A stretch of 51,027 nucleotides of DNA from Alphaproteobacteria bacterium (GCA_030432315.1 JAUIHM010000012.1:1-51027); one strand, 5' to 3'; counted from the stretch's first letter, positions 17,655 through 25,274 are shown. Notes: generated from the sequence alone by a model not told the origin. Numbers and translations: made by a program.

Positions 17655-18539
17655 TCAGAGGGTGTTGACCGGCACTTTGAGCATCGGCCGGCCGTCCCTG
17701 TCGGTTGGCACTTCACCGGCACGCATGTTCACCTGCAGCGAGGGGATGATCAGCTTGGGCATGCCCAGAGTCGCATCGCGTTCAGTGCGGAACCGCACGA
17801 ACTCCTCTTTGGTCTTGCCCTGGCCAACATGGATGTTGTGCGCCTTTTCTTCGCCAACAGTGGTCTCCCACTGGATCTCGCGACCGTTCGGCGCGTAGTC
17901 ATGACACATGAAGAGGCGCATGTCGTCCGGCAGGGCGAGGACCTTCTGGATGCTGTCAAAAAGCGTTCCGGCATCTCCTCCAGGGAAGTCCGCCCGTGCC
18001 GATCCCCCATCGGGCATGAACAGGGTATCACCAACAAACGCCGCATCGCCGATGACATGCACCATGCAGGCCGGAGTGTGCCCCGGTGTATAGATCGCCA
18101 CCGCCGTCATGCCGCCGATCTGATAGGTGTCCCCGTCGCTGAACAGCGCATCGAACTGGCTGCCGTCCCGCTGAAACTCCGTGCCCTCATTGAACACTTT
18201 GCCGAACGTGTTCTGGACCACCATGATCTGGTCGCCGATGCCGATCCTGCCACCGAGCGCTTCCTGTATGTAGGGCGCGGCAGAAAGATGGTCGGCATGG
18301 ACATGGGTTTCGATGATCCATTCCAGCTTCAGTCCGTTCTCGCGAATATATGCGATCATGCGGTCGGCATGCGTGTAGGTGATGCGCCCGGCCGCATAGT
18401 CGATGTCCATTACCGAATCGATGACGGCACAGGATTTGGAGCCCGGGTCCGTGACCACATAGCTGATTGTATTCGTCGCCGGATCAAAGAACGGTTCGAC
18501 TGTGGGTTTGACACCCATGTTTGTCGGATAATCAGTCAT
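17655..18539 (-). CDS. MBL-fold metallohydrolase, ETHE1/Blh-like persulfide dioxygenase
   Basis: A 294-residue metallo-beta-lactamase-fold protein. The HxHxDH motif THVHADHL is at residues 79-84, followed by YTPGHTPACMVH, FVGDTLFMPDGG and FMCHDYAPNGRE, the metal-ligand series shared with ETHE1-type persulfide dioxygenases and Blh proteins. This group oxidises glutathione persulfide to sulfite, which fits a neighbour that makes persulfide from sulfide. The start at 18539 follows GGAGAAA; the frame extends upstream to 18725, and another ATG lies 12 bases earlier. It is the middle gene of the sulfur operon, 23 bases from both neighbours. Confidence 0.92.
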   Translation of the reverse strand: MTDYPTNMGVKPTVEPFFDPATNTISYVVTDPGSKSCAVIDSVMDIDYAAGRITYTHADRMIAYIRENGLKLEWIIETHVHADHLSAAPYIQEALGGRIGIGDQIMVVQNTFGKVFNEGTEFQRDGSQFDALFSDGDTYQIGGMTAVAIYTPGHTPACMVHVIGDAAFVGDTLFMPDGGSARADFPGGDAGTLFDSIQKVLALPDDMRLFMCHDYAPNGREIQWETTVGEEKAHNIHVGQGKTKEEFVRFRTERDATLGMPKLIIPSLQVNMRAGEVPTDRDGRPMLKVPVNTL

Positions 18540-18562
18540 GATTTTCTCCATCAGGTTCGCGT

Positions 18563-19006
18563 TTACTTTTGTGGCACGTAGTCCGCACGGCGTGCGTTCC
18601 ATGCGATCATGCCCCTGGCGGCAAAAATGCCGGTTACGAGCGCCGCAACGAAGGCCAGTACCTCGATCCGGCCCGTACCGAGGGCCGGCAGGGCACCGCC
18701 TGGGCAAAACCCGGCAATCCCCCATCCGATGCCGAAAATCGCGGAACCTCCAAGCAGGCGCGCGTCAATTGCTGAATTGCCCGGCAGGTGGAACGACGGT
18801 TCAAGAACGGGAGCGGTCCGCCGCAGCGCGTATCGGTAACCGACAAAGGCCGCCAGCAGCGCGCCGCCCATTACGAAGGCCAGACTCGGATCCCAGTGCC
18901 CGGTGACGTCGAAAAAGTTCAGGACCTTGGCGGGATTGGCCATACCGGAAATCGAGATTCCGATTCCAAACAGAAGACCGGCAAAATAGCTTGCGATCAG
19001 ACGCAT
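18563..19006 (-). CDS. YeeE/YedE-type (DUF6691) membrane protein, second half-transporter
   Basis: A 147-residue membrane protein with four hydrophobic helices. It carries GIGISISGMANPAKVLNFFD near the start and GIGWGIAGFCPGGALP further on; both are hallmark loops of the YeeE/YedE thiosulfate/sulfur-transport family, including the conserved cysteine. It pairs with the preceding half-transporter, only three bases away, and together they make up a full YeeE-like unit. The probable role is uptake or export of a reduced sulfur species such as thiosulfate. It precedes the persulfide dioxygenase-like gene by 23 bases. Confidence 0.88.
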   Translation of the reverse strand: MRLIASYFAGLLFGIGISISGMANPAKVLNFFDVTGHWDPSLAFVMGGALLAAFVGYRYALRRTAPVLEPSFHLPGNSAIDARLLGGSAIFGIGWGIAGFCPGGALPALGTGRIEVLAFVAALVTGIFAARGMIAWNARRADYVPQK

Positions 19007-19009
19007 GGG

Positions 19010-19450
19010 TCAGCCTCCCAGCACATGACGGATGACAAACACGGTCAGTGCCGTTGTCACCATGAAGGTCACAGTGGCCGCAATTGACCGCCTCGAGAGC
19101 CGCGCCATCCCGCATACACCGTGCCCGGAGGTACAGCCGGAGCCAAAGGTCACGCCAATTCCAACCGTGAAACCGCCGATGAGAAGCATCGGCATTGAAA
19201 CCGGCACCTCGATTTCGGGAAACTGACCGGTCAGCGCCAGCACCGCGAGCGGGCCGCTGACCATTCCCGCCAGGACCGCAATCCGCCAACCCCGGTCAGT
19301 CCTCGGGGCGGAACCGAGGGCACCCGCAAGTATTCCGGTCGCGCCCATGATCCGTCCCAGCATCAGCATCAGCAATACCGAAGCCAAACCTATCAGGCTG
19401 CCTCCAGCCAGCGACTGCCAGGGGGTGAAATCCGTTTCAACCGGTATCAT
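19010..19450 (-). CDS. YeeE/YedE family membrane protein, first half-transporter
   Basis: A 146-residue protein with about four membrane helices. The conserved loop FGSGCTSGHGVCGMARLS, with two cysteines, is the thiosulfate-relay motif of YeeE/YedE proteins. The helix containing GSLIGLASVLLMLMLGRIMGATGILAGAL is also typical. Start and stop overlap or touch the neighbours: ATGA overlap with the DUF2892 gene upstream and a three-base gap to the second half. This means tight operon expression. It likely works as one membrane unit with the second half-transporter. Confidence 0.9.
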   Translation of the reverse strand: MIPVETDFTPWQSLAGGSLIGLASVLLMLMLGRIMGATGILAGALGSAPRTDRGWRIAVLAGMVSGPLAVLALTGQFPEIEVPVSMPMLLIGGFTVGIGVTFGSGCTSGHGVCGMARLSRRSIAATVTFMVTTALTVFVIRHVLGG

Positions 19451-19659
19451 CTGCGGCAGGTCCTCAGGCCAAGGACGGCGTAGAGCGGACAGAACCGGAT
19501 GGCTGCCGTGGCGACGAGTATCAACCCCACGACAACCGAACCGTATGTCAGACCAGGTTGTGCAACCGCCGGCAGACCGCCAAACAGTGCCAACCCGAGG
19601 AGCAGAACACCTGCGACCAGCCTGAGCAACCGGTCTGTGCTTCCCAAATTTGCTTTCAT
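19447..19659 (-). CDS. DUF2892 / YgaP-type inner-membrane protein
   Basis: A 70-residue membrane protein that begins MKANLGSTDRLLRLVAGVLLLGLALFGG, the standard opening of the DUF2892 family, with a second hydrophobic helix and a CPLYAVLGLRTC ending. DUF2892 segments form the membrane part of YgaP-type rhodaneses and commonly travel with sulfur genes. The start at 19659 has a GGAATCGAG upstream. Its stop overlaps the next gene's start. The frame runs back to 19725, but the family begins at the chosen methionine. Confidence 0.88.
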   Translation of the reverse strand: MKANLGSTDRLLRLVAGVLLLGLALFGGLPAVAQPGLTYGSVVVGLILVATAAIRFCPLYAVLGLRTCRR

Positions 19660-19903
19660 GATTCTCGATTCCTGTTCAGATTTTGACTTACATACCCTCA
19701 GGTCGATACCGTCTTCAGTGATCATGTCACCAAGGACCGGGGTATTGGCGCCAGATCAGAGAAATCTCCGGCTCGAACCCGTTGCGTTCGGATCCGTAGG
19801 GTACGGTTTCAACAGGCATCTGCATGCACGCGGCGCCAAACCTGTCGCCGCGATCCGACGACAACAGGTTTGCACCCTTGGTATTGTGGAAGTGTGCGAA
19901 GAC
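19660..19903. promoter_or_regulatory. Intergenic region upstream of the sulfur operon, with inverted repeat
   Basis: This 244-base stretch separates the Crp-type gene from the first gene of the sulfur operon. It holds a perfect 8-bp inverted repeat, AAACCTGT (19838-19845) and ACAGGTTT (19864-19871), with 18 bases between. No T-run follows in the direction of crp transcription. It is a plausible operator region for the operon, possibly bound by one of the two regulators encoded just upstream. Confidence 0.45.
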
Positions 19904-20572
19904 CTAGGCGGCGTCGATCGCAGCCAGCTTTTCAACAGCGGAAATGTCCAGCAGTTCGATCGCACCGCGTGACTGGCCGATCCAGCCGCGCCTCTGAAAT
20001 TCGCCCAACTGCCGCGACACTACTTCGCGCGCGGTACCGAGTTCTGCGGCCATCTGCTGATGGGTCGCCCGAATGTGTCGGTCACCCCGGGACAACTCGA
20101 CAAGCTTCTGTGCCAGCCGAATGTCCATGCGACGAAACGCGATCTCCTCGATCACCAAAAACAGATCGGTGATCCGCTTTGAATATGCGGTAAAGATGAA
20201 TGTGCGAAACGCGACGGAGCGTGACACCAGTTCGTCGAACACATCCCGTGGAATGGCAACCGCCCGAACATCGGTTTCCGCGACACCTTCGGCAGAATAA
20301 TCCTCGTAGGCGAGCAAACAGGCCGTGGTCAGCACACAGCTTTGGCCGGATTCCACCCGGTAGAGAACAATCTCCCGGCCAGCTTCAGACACTTGCTGAA
20401 CCCTCACCCGTCCCTCCAGCAACAGCAGCAGGTTTGCCGGCGACTTTCCCGGCCCAAAGATCACCGTGCCTTCCGGGACCGTCACTTCGGAACTTCGACG
20501 GATCAGCGTGTCCCGCACCGATGCCTCAAGCCGTGACAGACCCTCGAACTTCGCAATCCAGTCAGTTGTCAT
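19904..20572 (-). CDS. Crp/Fnr-family transcriptional regulator with two cysteines in the effector domain
   Basis: A 222-residue Crp/Fnr-type regulator. Residues about 10-120 form the cyclic-nucleotide-binding-like domain (VPEGTVIFGPGKSPANLLLLLEG). The dimerisation helix follows, and a C-terminal winged helix reads HQQMAAELGTAREVVSRQLGEFQRRGWI. It lacks the N-terminal cysteine cluster of FNR. It has exactly two cysteines, C79 and C85, in GQSCVLTTACLLAYEDYSAEG, at the position of the Crp phosphate-binding cassette. Standing next to sulfide-oxidation genes, it may sense a reactive sulfur species; this is inferred. Its start overlaps the 3' end of the Rrf2 gene by 11 bases. Confidence 0.92.
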   Translation of the reverse strand: MTTDWIAKFEGLSRLEASVRDTLIRRSSEVTVPEGTVIFGPGKSPANLLLLLEGRVRVQQVSEAGREIVLYRVESGQSCVLTTACLLAYEDYSAEGVAETDVRAVAIPRDVFDELVSRSVAFRTFIFTAYSKRITDLFLVIEEIAFRRMDIRLAQKLVELSRGDRHIRATHQQMAAELGTAREVVSRQLGEFQRRGWIGQSRGAIELLDISAVEKLAAIDAA

Positions 20573-21059
20573 CGTGAATTTCCTTCCGGTCCGTCGCGGG
20601 CGCGCCCGGCGAGGAGCCATCCTCAACCAGGGGAACAAGTCTTTCAAGCAATTGCGTACGGTTCGATGCAATCTCCGCGAGCGTAACGCCGTCGAGCACC
20701 TGCAGGAAAGCGTTGGTCGCGGCGTGAATGGCCAATGACAGACGGCAGACGCCGATCAGCGGACAGGTGTTGGTATCCGGGTTGAAACACTCCACGACCT
20801 CCAGCGTCGCTTCCGTCAAACGAACCACCTCGCCGACCCGGATCTGGCTGGCGGGACGAGCAAGCCTGAAACCTCCCCGCCGGCCCCTGACCGTCTGCAG
20901 GTAGCCGGCACGACCCAGTTCATGAACAATCTTCGTGACATTGGGTCGGGCGATCCGGTGCACCCTGACTACGTCGTCAACCCTGGAAAGCTCCGGATCA
21001 TGCAACGCAGCAATCTGCAGCGTCCGAAGCGCATAGTTTGTGTATCCGGTCAGTCTCAA
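20562..21059 (-). CDS. Rrf2-family Fe-S regulator (NsrR-like), TTG start
   Basis: A 165-residue Rrf2 regulator. The family opening RLTGYTNYALRTLQIAAL requires initiation at the TTG at 21059, preceded by a perfect GGAGG with five-base spacing; no ATG or GTG fits. The HTH contains IARPNVTKIVHELGRAGYLQ. The cluster-binding cysteines are C91, C99 and C105 (C-X7-C-X5-C), in the order used by NsrR/IscR-type proteins. The asparagine at position 8 takes the place of the aspartate seen in some NsrR proteins. It probably senses NO or redox stress through an Fe-S cluster. It overlaps the Crp-type gene and is divergent from cydAB. Confidence 0.9.
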   Translation of the reverse strand: MRLTGYTNYALRTLQIAALHDPELSRVDDVVRVHRIARPNVTKIVHELGRAGYLQTVRGRRGGFRLARPASQIRVGEVVRLTEATLEVVECFNPDTNTCPLIGVCRLSLAIHAATNAFLQVLDGVTLAEIASNRTQLLERLVPLVEDGSSPGAPATDRKEIHDDN

Positions 21060-21070
21060 CGGCGCCTCCG

Positions 21071-21110
21071 AAAGCAATCTAAAAGATGTATTTTTTTTAT
21101 TGCTTTTAGA
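21071..21110. promoter_or_regulatory. Overlapping inverted repeats, candidate Rrf2 operator
   Basis: Two perfect inverted repeats overlap: AAAGCAAT (21071-21078) with ATTGCTTT (21099-21106), and TCTAAAAG (21079-21086) with CTTTTAGA (21103-21110). Between the arms lies AAGATGTATTT, which matches the left half of the known E. coli NsrR site. The AT-rich block is only 12 bases upstream of the TTG start of the Rrf2 gene and faces cydAB, so autoregulation and control of cydAB are plausible. Confidence 0.6.
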
Positions 21111-21423
21111 CAAGTACCCACCTACGAACGACAACGGCGCGGTTGCGTGCGAAACAGGACGTTGCCAAATTCGGCAGTGCCTTGCATGGTGGCGGTGCAT
21201 TTGGCGGACGAACCAGGCCGCGTCAGTGGAAGCGCGGCGGATCAGCGCAACGACCGGGCACGGCACCGGCAACTGCTTTGAGGACGCATTCCGCCGGAAC
21301 CGCCTGCAGAGGTGGCAGGAAAGCGCCCCGCACTTTCAAGCGGAGTGCCGCGCCGCCGAAACCGGCATTGCCCGTTCCGATAATATTGGCGGGGAATGTT
21401 ACGCTTGTCAGATGAGGTTTGCG
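21111..21423. other. Long leader between the regulator genes and cydA
   Basis: About 310 bases with no gene supported on either strand. It is GC-rich, unlike the operator block beside it. A frame upstream of and in phase with cydA stays open here, but it lacks family similarity and crosses the operator, so it is not part of the protein. Confidence 0.5.
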
Positions 21424-22842
21424 ATGTTCAACGAAATCTCCGCGATTGACCTGGCGAGGTTCCAGTTCGCCTTCACCGTCTCGGCACACATCATTTTCCC
21501 CGCATTCACCATCGGCCTCGCGAGCTACCTCGCAGTGCTCAACGGTCTTTGGCTGTGGCGCCGCGACAAGGCATACCTGCGCCTGTTCGAATACTGGAAG
21601 TCCATCTTTGCCGTTGTATTCGGCATGGGCGTGGTCTCCGGGATCGTCATGTCGTACCAGTTCGGCACCAACTGGTCGGTGTTTTCCGATCGGGTCGGTC
21701 CGGTGCTGGGACCGTTGATGGGTTACGAGGTCCTCTCGGCGTTCTTCCTGGAAGCAGGATTTCTTGGCATCATGCTGTTTGGCCGGGACCGGGTCGGAGA
21801 GAAACTGCACATGCTGGCCACCGCGATTGTCGCTGCCGGCACACTTTTTTCCGCATTCTGGATCCTGAGCGTAAACAGCTGGATGCAAACGCCCCAAGGG
21901 TACGGAATCAACGAAGCTGGTCAGTTCGTTCCCGAGGACTGGTGGGCGATCATATTCAATCCGTCGTTTCCTTACCGCCTGGTACACATGGTTCTGGCAG
22001 CATATTTGACCACGGCCTTCGTCGTCGGCGGCGTCGGTGCCTGGCACCTGCTGCGCAGCCGCGACAGCCGTGGCGCGGCGATCATGTTCTCGATGGCGAT
22101 GTGGATGGCGCTGATCGTCACACCGATCCAGATATTCGCGGGCGACCAGCACGGACTGAACACTCTCGCACACCAGCCCGCGAAGATCGCCGCGATCGAA
22201 GGCCATTTCGAGAGTTTTCCCGAGGGCCGCGCACCACTCATTCTGTTTGGTCTGCCTGACGACGCTGCGGGTGTTACCCGTTACAAGGTCGAGATCCCGC
22301 TGCTGGGATCGCTTATCCTGACGCACAGTCTGGATACCCCACTCAAGGGGCTTGACGCCTTTCCTGAATCCGACCGTCCGAAATCGGCACTGATCTTCTG
22401 GACGTTTCGCATCATGGTTGCGATCGGTTTCGCCATGTTGGCGCTTGGCCTGTATTCCGCTTGGGCGCGATGGAAGGGCCGACTCTTCGATTCGCCTTGG
22501 CTTCATCGCGCCGCGATACTGATGGCCCCTTCAGGATTTCTTGCCGTACTCTGCGGCTGGATTACCACCGAGGTCGGTCGGCAGCCCTTTACGGTCTATG
22601 GTCTGCTCCGCACCGTAGACAGCGCCGCACCCCTTCAGTCCGAAGCAGTCGGCGCCTCCCTGGTCGCCTTCATTTTGGTCTATTTCGCAGTCTTCGGTTC
22701 AGGCACTTTCTACGTCTTGCGCATGATGTCGCGGCGACCCAGAGACAGGGTCGACATCGACGAGATCGGCCCGACACGAACGTCTGGAATTACGCCCGTA
22801 GCGGGAACACACCCCGCACCGCGCCTCAAAACGGGAGAATAG
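21424..22842 (+). CDS. cydA: Cytochrome bd-type quinol oxidase subunit I (CIO-like)
   Basis: A 472-residue haem-binding subunit of a cytochrome bd-family terminal oxidase, which reduces O2 with quinol in the inner membrane. It begins DLARFQFAFTVSAHIIFPAFTIG, with the haem-ligand histidine at residue 22. The GMGVVSGIVMSYQFGTNW motif, PYRLVHM and GWITTEVGRQPFTVYG follow. The Q loop after GDQHGLNTLAHQPAKIAAIEGHFES is short, as in cyanide-insensitive oxidases, and the protein is shorter than E. coli CydA. The ATG at 21424 follows GAGG. It is the first gene of cydA-cydB-DUF2474, divergent from the NsrR-like regulator, which suggests use under NO, sulfide or low-oxygen stress. Confidence 0.95.
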   Translation: MFNEISAIDLARFQFAFTVSAHIIFPAFTIGLASYLAVLNGLWLWRRDKAYLRLFEYWKSIFAVVFGMGVVSGIVMSYQFGTNWSVFSDRVGPVLGPLMGYEVLSAFFLEAGFLGIMLFGRDRVGEKLHMLATAIVAAGTLFSAFWILSVNSWMQTPQGYGINEAGQFVPEDWWAIIFNPSFPYRLVHMVLAAYLTTAFVVGGVGAWHLLRSRDSRGAAIMFSMAMWMALIVTPIQIFAGDQHGLNTLAHQPAKIAAIEGHFESFPEGRAPLILFGLPDDAAGVTRYKVEIPLLGSLILTHSLDTPLKGLDAFPESDRPKSALIFWTFRIMVAIGFAMLALGLYSAWARWKGRLFDSPWLHRAAILMAPSGFLAVLCGWITTEVGRQPFTVYGLLRTVDSAAPLQSEAVGASLVAFILVYFAVFGSGTFYVLRMMSRRPRDRVDIDEIGPTRTSGITPVAGTHPAPRLKTGE

Positions 22843-22845
22843 TGC

Positions 22846-23850
22846 ATGCCTGTCGACCTATCTTTCATCTGGGCCGGTCTGATCGCCTTCGCGGTTCTGG
22901 CCTATGTACTGCTTGACGGTTTCGATTTGGGGGTCGGGATTCTGTTTCCGTTTCTTGCTGACCGTGGCGAGCGCCATCTGGCGATGAACACCATTGCCCC
23001 GGTTTGGGACGGCAACGAAACGTGGCTGGTGCTTGGCGGTGGCGGTCTGTTTGCCGTGTTTCCGCTTGCCTATGCGATCGTGATGCCGGCGCTGTACCCG
23101 CTGATTGTCGCGATGCTGCTCGGTCTGATATTCCGCGGTGTCGCATTCGAGTTTGTCCACCGAACCAGACGCATGCAGGGATTCTGGGAGTTTGGCTTCT
23201 GGGCGGGTTCCCTGATCGCCGCGGTTGCCCAAGGCATGGCGCTCGGCGCGCTCGTACAGGGCATTGCCATCGAAGGCCGCGCCTACGCCGGCGGCAACTG
23301 GGACTGGCTGACACCGTTTTCCCTGCTGACCGCATTGGCGTTGGTGGTGGGGTATGCCCTGCTTGGGGCGACATGGCTGATACTCAAAACCGAAGGCATC
23401 ATGCTGGACCGCGCACGCCGCCTGGCATGGCCGATCGGCTTTTCCTTTCTTGTTCTGATCGGCCTCGTCAGCCTCGTGACACCATTCCTGCGGCCGGAGT
23501 ATCTGGCACGCTGGTTTGGCTGGCCGTCCGGCGCCTGGAGTGCGGTGGTGCCGCTGCTGCTGGCGGTCGCGATCTGGCAACTTTGGATCGGCCTTCGGGA
23601 CGAAAACCACCTGCGACCGTTCTTGGCAACGGTCGCGGTATTCGTGCTTTCCTATGTCGGGCTGGGTGTAAGCTTCTATCCGAACCTCGTTCCGCCCTCA
23701 CTGAAAATCTCCGATGCCGCGGCGCCGGATACATCGCTCAGGTTCCTTCTGGTGGGTGCTGTGGTGCTGATCCCGATGATCCTGGCCTACACCGCCTATT
23801 CATACTGGGTATTTCGCGGAAAAGTTCGCCCGGACGACGGCTATCACTGA
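22846..23850 (+). CDS. cydB: Cytochrome bd-type quinol oxidase subunit II
   Basis: A 334-residue membrane subunit that partners CydA. It starts three bases after the cydA stop and has the characteristic DLSFIWAGLIAFAVLAYVLLDGFDLGVGILFPF opening, then WDGNETWLVLGGGGLFAVFPLAYA and RGVAFEFVHR. About eight hydrophobic helices are visible and the length is typical. The final residues precede a TGATG overlap with the small DUF2474 gene. Confidence 0.95.
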   Translation: MPVDLSFIWAGLIAFAVLAYVLLDGFDLGVGILFPFLADRGERHLAMNTIAPVWDGNETWLVLGGGGLFAVFPLAYAIVMPALYPLIVAMLLGLIFRGVAFEFVHRTRRMQGFWEFGFWAGSLIAAVAQGMALGALVQGIAIEGRAYAGGNWDWLTPFSLLTALALVVGYALLGATWLILKTEGIMLDRARRLAWPIGFSFLVLIGLVSLVTPFLRPEYLARWFGWPSGAWSAVVPLLLAVAIWQLWIGLRDENHLRPFLATVAVFVLSYVGLGVSFYPNLVPPSLKISDAAAPDTSLRFLLVGAVVLIPMILAYTAYSYWVFRGKVRPDDGYH

Positions 23851-23948
23851 TGCGCCGCTGGCTTTGGTTCGCCTGCCTGTATCTCGCCGGTGTTGCCGCA
23901 GTCGGCGCTCTCGCAGGTCTGATCCGCCTGGTTCTGTTTCAGCCCTGA
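23850..23948 (+). CDS. DUF2474-type small membrane subunit of the bd oxidase operon
   Basis: A 32-residue protein whose ATG overlaps the cydB stop (TGATG). It has a basic start (MRRWLW), one transmembrane helix (FACLYLAGVAAVGALAGLIRLVLF) and a short tail. Length, position and pattern match the DUF2474 proteins found after cydB in CIO-type operons, comparable to CydX/CbdX. It probably stabilises the oxidase or its haems; this is inferred from position. Confidence 0.8.
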   Translation: MRRWLWFACLYLAGVAAVGALAGLIRLVLFQP

Positions 23949-24038
23949 CATCGTTGGCGACTTGGCCTTCGCTCATTATCCAATTCCAACGCCCATCCGG
24001 TTCCTGTAGCGTCTGGCAGGAACCAGGGGAGTTCTTCG

Positions 24039-24995
24039 ATGCGGTTGGCGGTACTCGATGATTACCAGCACGTGGCAATGGAACTCGCGGACTGGGACCG
24101 TCTCGATGCGCGGATCACGGTGTTCCACGACACGCTGCACGGACAGGCCCTGATCCAGCGGCTTCGACCCTTCGAGGTGCTCTGTCTGATGCGTGAACGA
24201 ACGCCATTGACCGCCGAGGTCATCAATTCCCTGCCCAACCTGCGTCTGATCGTGACCACCGGGCGGCGCAATGCTTCGATCGACACCGATGCCGCCGCAG
24301 CCCGCGGCATTGTCGTATCCGGCACCGACGGCCGTCCACCGGCAACGGCACAACTGGCGATGACGCTGATTCTGGCTGCGTCGCGCGGCCTGATGCGCGA
24401 CGCGCGCGCCATGCGCGATGGAGGCTGGCAATCCGGTCTGGGACGCGATCTGCACGGGCTGAAACTGGGACTGATCGGCCTTGGACGGTTGGGAACCGAA
24501 GTTGCCCGTCTGGCGCAAGCATTCGGAATGGACATCCTCGCCTGGAGCGAAAACCTTACCGCCACGCGCTGTGCAGAGGCGGGAGTTGCACAGGCTCCGT
24601 CGCTCGGGGCACTGCTGGCGCAGGCAGACGTCGTCTCAATCCATCTGGTGCTCTCGGCACGCACCCGTGGGCTGATTGGCAGCAGGGAACTCCGGCAGAT
24701 GAAGCCAGATGCCCTGCTGGTCAATACCTCACGCGGCCCGATCGTCGATGAGGTCGCCCTGCTCTCCGGACTCCGCTCCGGACGGCCTGGTTTTGCAGCG
24801 GTTGACGTCTACACCGAAGAACCACTTTCGCCGGAACACCTGATGCGTGACCGGGACCTGATCGACAGCGGCAGACTGCTTCTGACACCGCACATCGGTT
24901 ATGTCAGCCGTCAGACCTACGAACTGTTCTTTCAACAGACGGTCGAAGCTGTCGAAGCCTGGAGGAACGGTTCTCCCGTCCGCCTGATCCGATAA
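24039..24995 (+). CDS. D-2-hydroxyacid dehydrogenase family protein
   Basis: A 318-residue NAD-dependent D-2-hydroxyacid dehydrogenase. The N-terminal catalytic lobe has LRLIVTTGRRNASIDTDAAAARGIVVSGT. The NAD lobe reads LKLGLIGLGRLGTEVARLAQAFGMDILAW, followed by LLVNTSRGPIVDEVALLSGL with the catalytic arginine, the FAAVDVYTEEPL segment and the catalytic histidine in LTPHIGYVS. The exact acid substrate is not evident. The ATG at 24039 follows AGGGGAG. It is a separate unit after the cyd operon, read toward the tRNA genes. Confidence 0.9.
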   Translation: MRLAVLDDYQHVAMELADWDRLDARITVFHDTLHGQALIQRLRPFEVLCLMRERTPLTAEVINSLPNLRLIVTTGRRNASIDTDAAAARGIVVSGTDGRPPATAQLAMTLILAASRGLMRDARAMRDGGWQSGLGRDLHGLKLGLIGLGRLGTEVARLAQAFGMDILAWSENLTATRCAEAGVAQAPSLGALLAQADVVSIHLVLSARTRGLIGSRELRQMKPDALLVNTSRGPIVDEVALLSGLRSGRPGFAAVDVYTEEPLSPEHLMRDRDLIDSGRLLLTPHIGYVSRQTYELFFQQTVEAVEAWRNGSPVRLIR

Positions 24996-25191
24996 CAGGG
25001 GACAACCGCTCAAGCCCTCAGCGCAGGAACGCCACTTCCTGATGCGCGATCAGCGCAAAGCGGCGATGTGATGGAGGCAATGCGAACCTGAACAGGGGAA
25101 TATCCTGTTGCACACCTGCAAACACACCTCCAAAGCAGTGGCAAAGTGTATCGCTCCTTGCCAACAAACATCTGCCATTACATGGGTCAAT
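24996..25191. other. Short gap between the dehydrogenase and the tRNA genes
   Basis: About 200 bases; no gene, terminator or repeat is visible on either strand. Confidence 0.5.
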
Positions 25192-25266
25192 TGGTGGGCC
25201 CGGAAGGATTCGAACCTTCGGCCAATTGATTAAGAGTCAACTGCTCTACCACTGAGCTACGGGCCC
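25192..25266 (-). tRNA. tRNA-Lys (anticodon CTT)
   Basis: Read on the minus strand, the acceptor arms GGGCCCG and CGGGCCC pair perfectly. The D arm TAGCTCAGTGG-TAGAGC, the T arm with GGTTCGAATCC and an encoded CCA are all present. The anticodon loop is CTCTTAA between GTTGA and TCAAT, giving anticodon CTT, which reads AAG. It follows the tRNA-Lys(TTT) gene by eight bases and is likely cotranscribed with it. Confidence 0.95.
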
Positions 25267-25274
25267 GTTTGCTT

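Noticed and set aside
15871-17898. 675-residue open frame on the plus strand opposite the SQR fusion and SulP start
   Set aside because: Antisense to well-supported genes; no domain and no ribosome-binding site. Long antisense frames are expected in GC-rich DNA.
21223-22506. 427-residue minus-strand frame opposite cydA
   Set aside because: cydA is certain from its motifs; the antisense frame has no family pattern.
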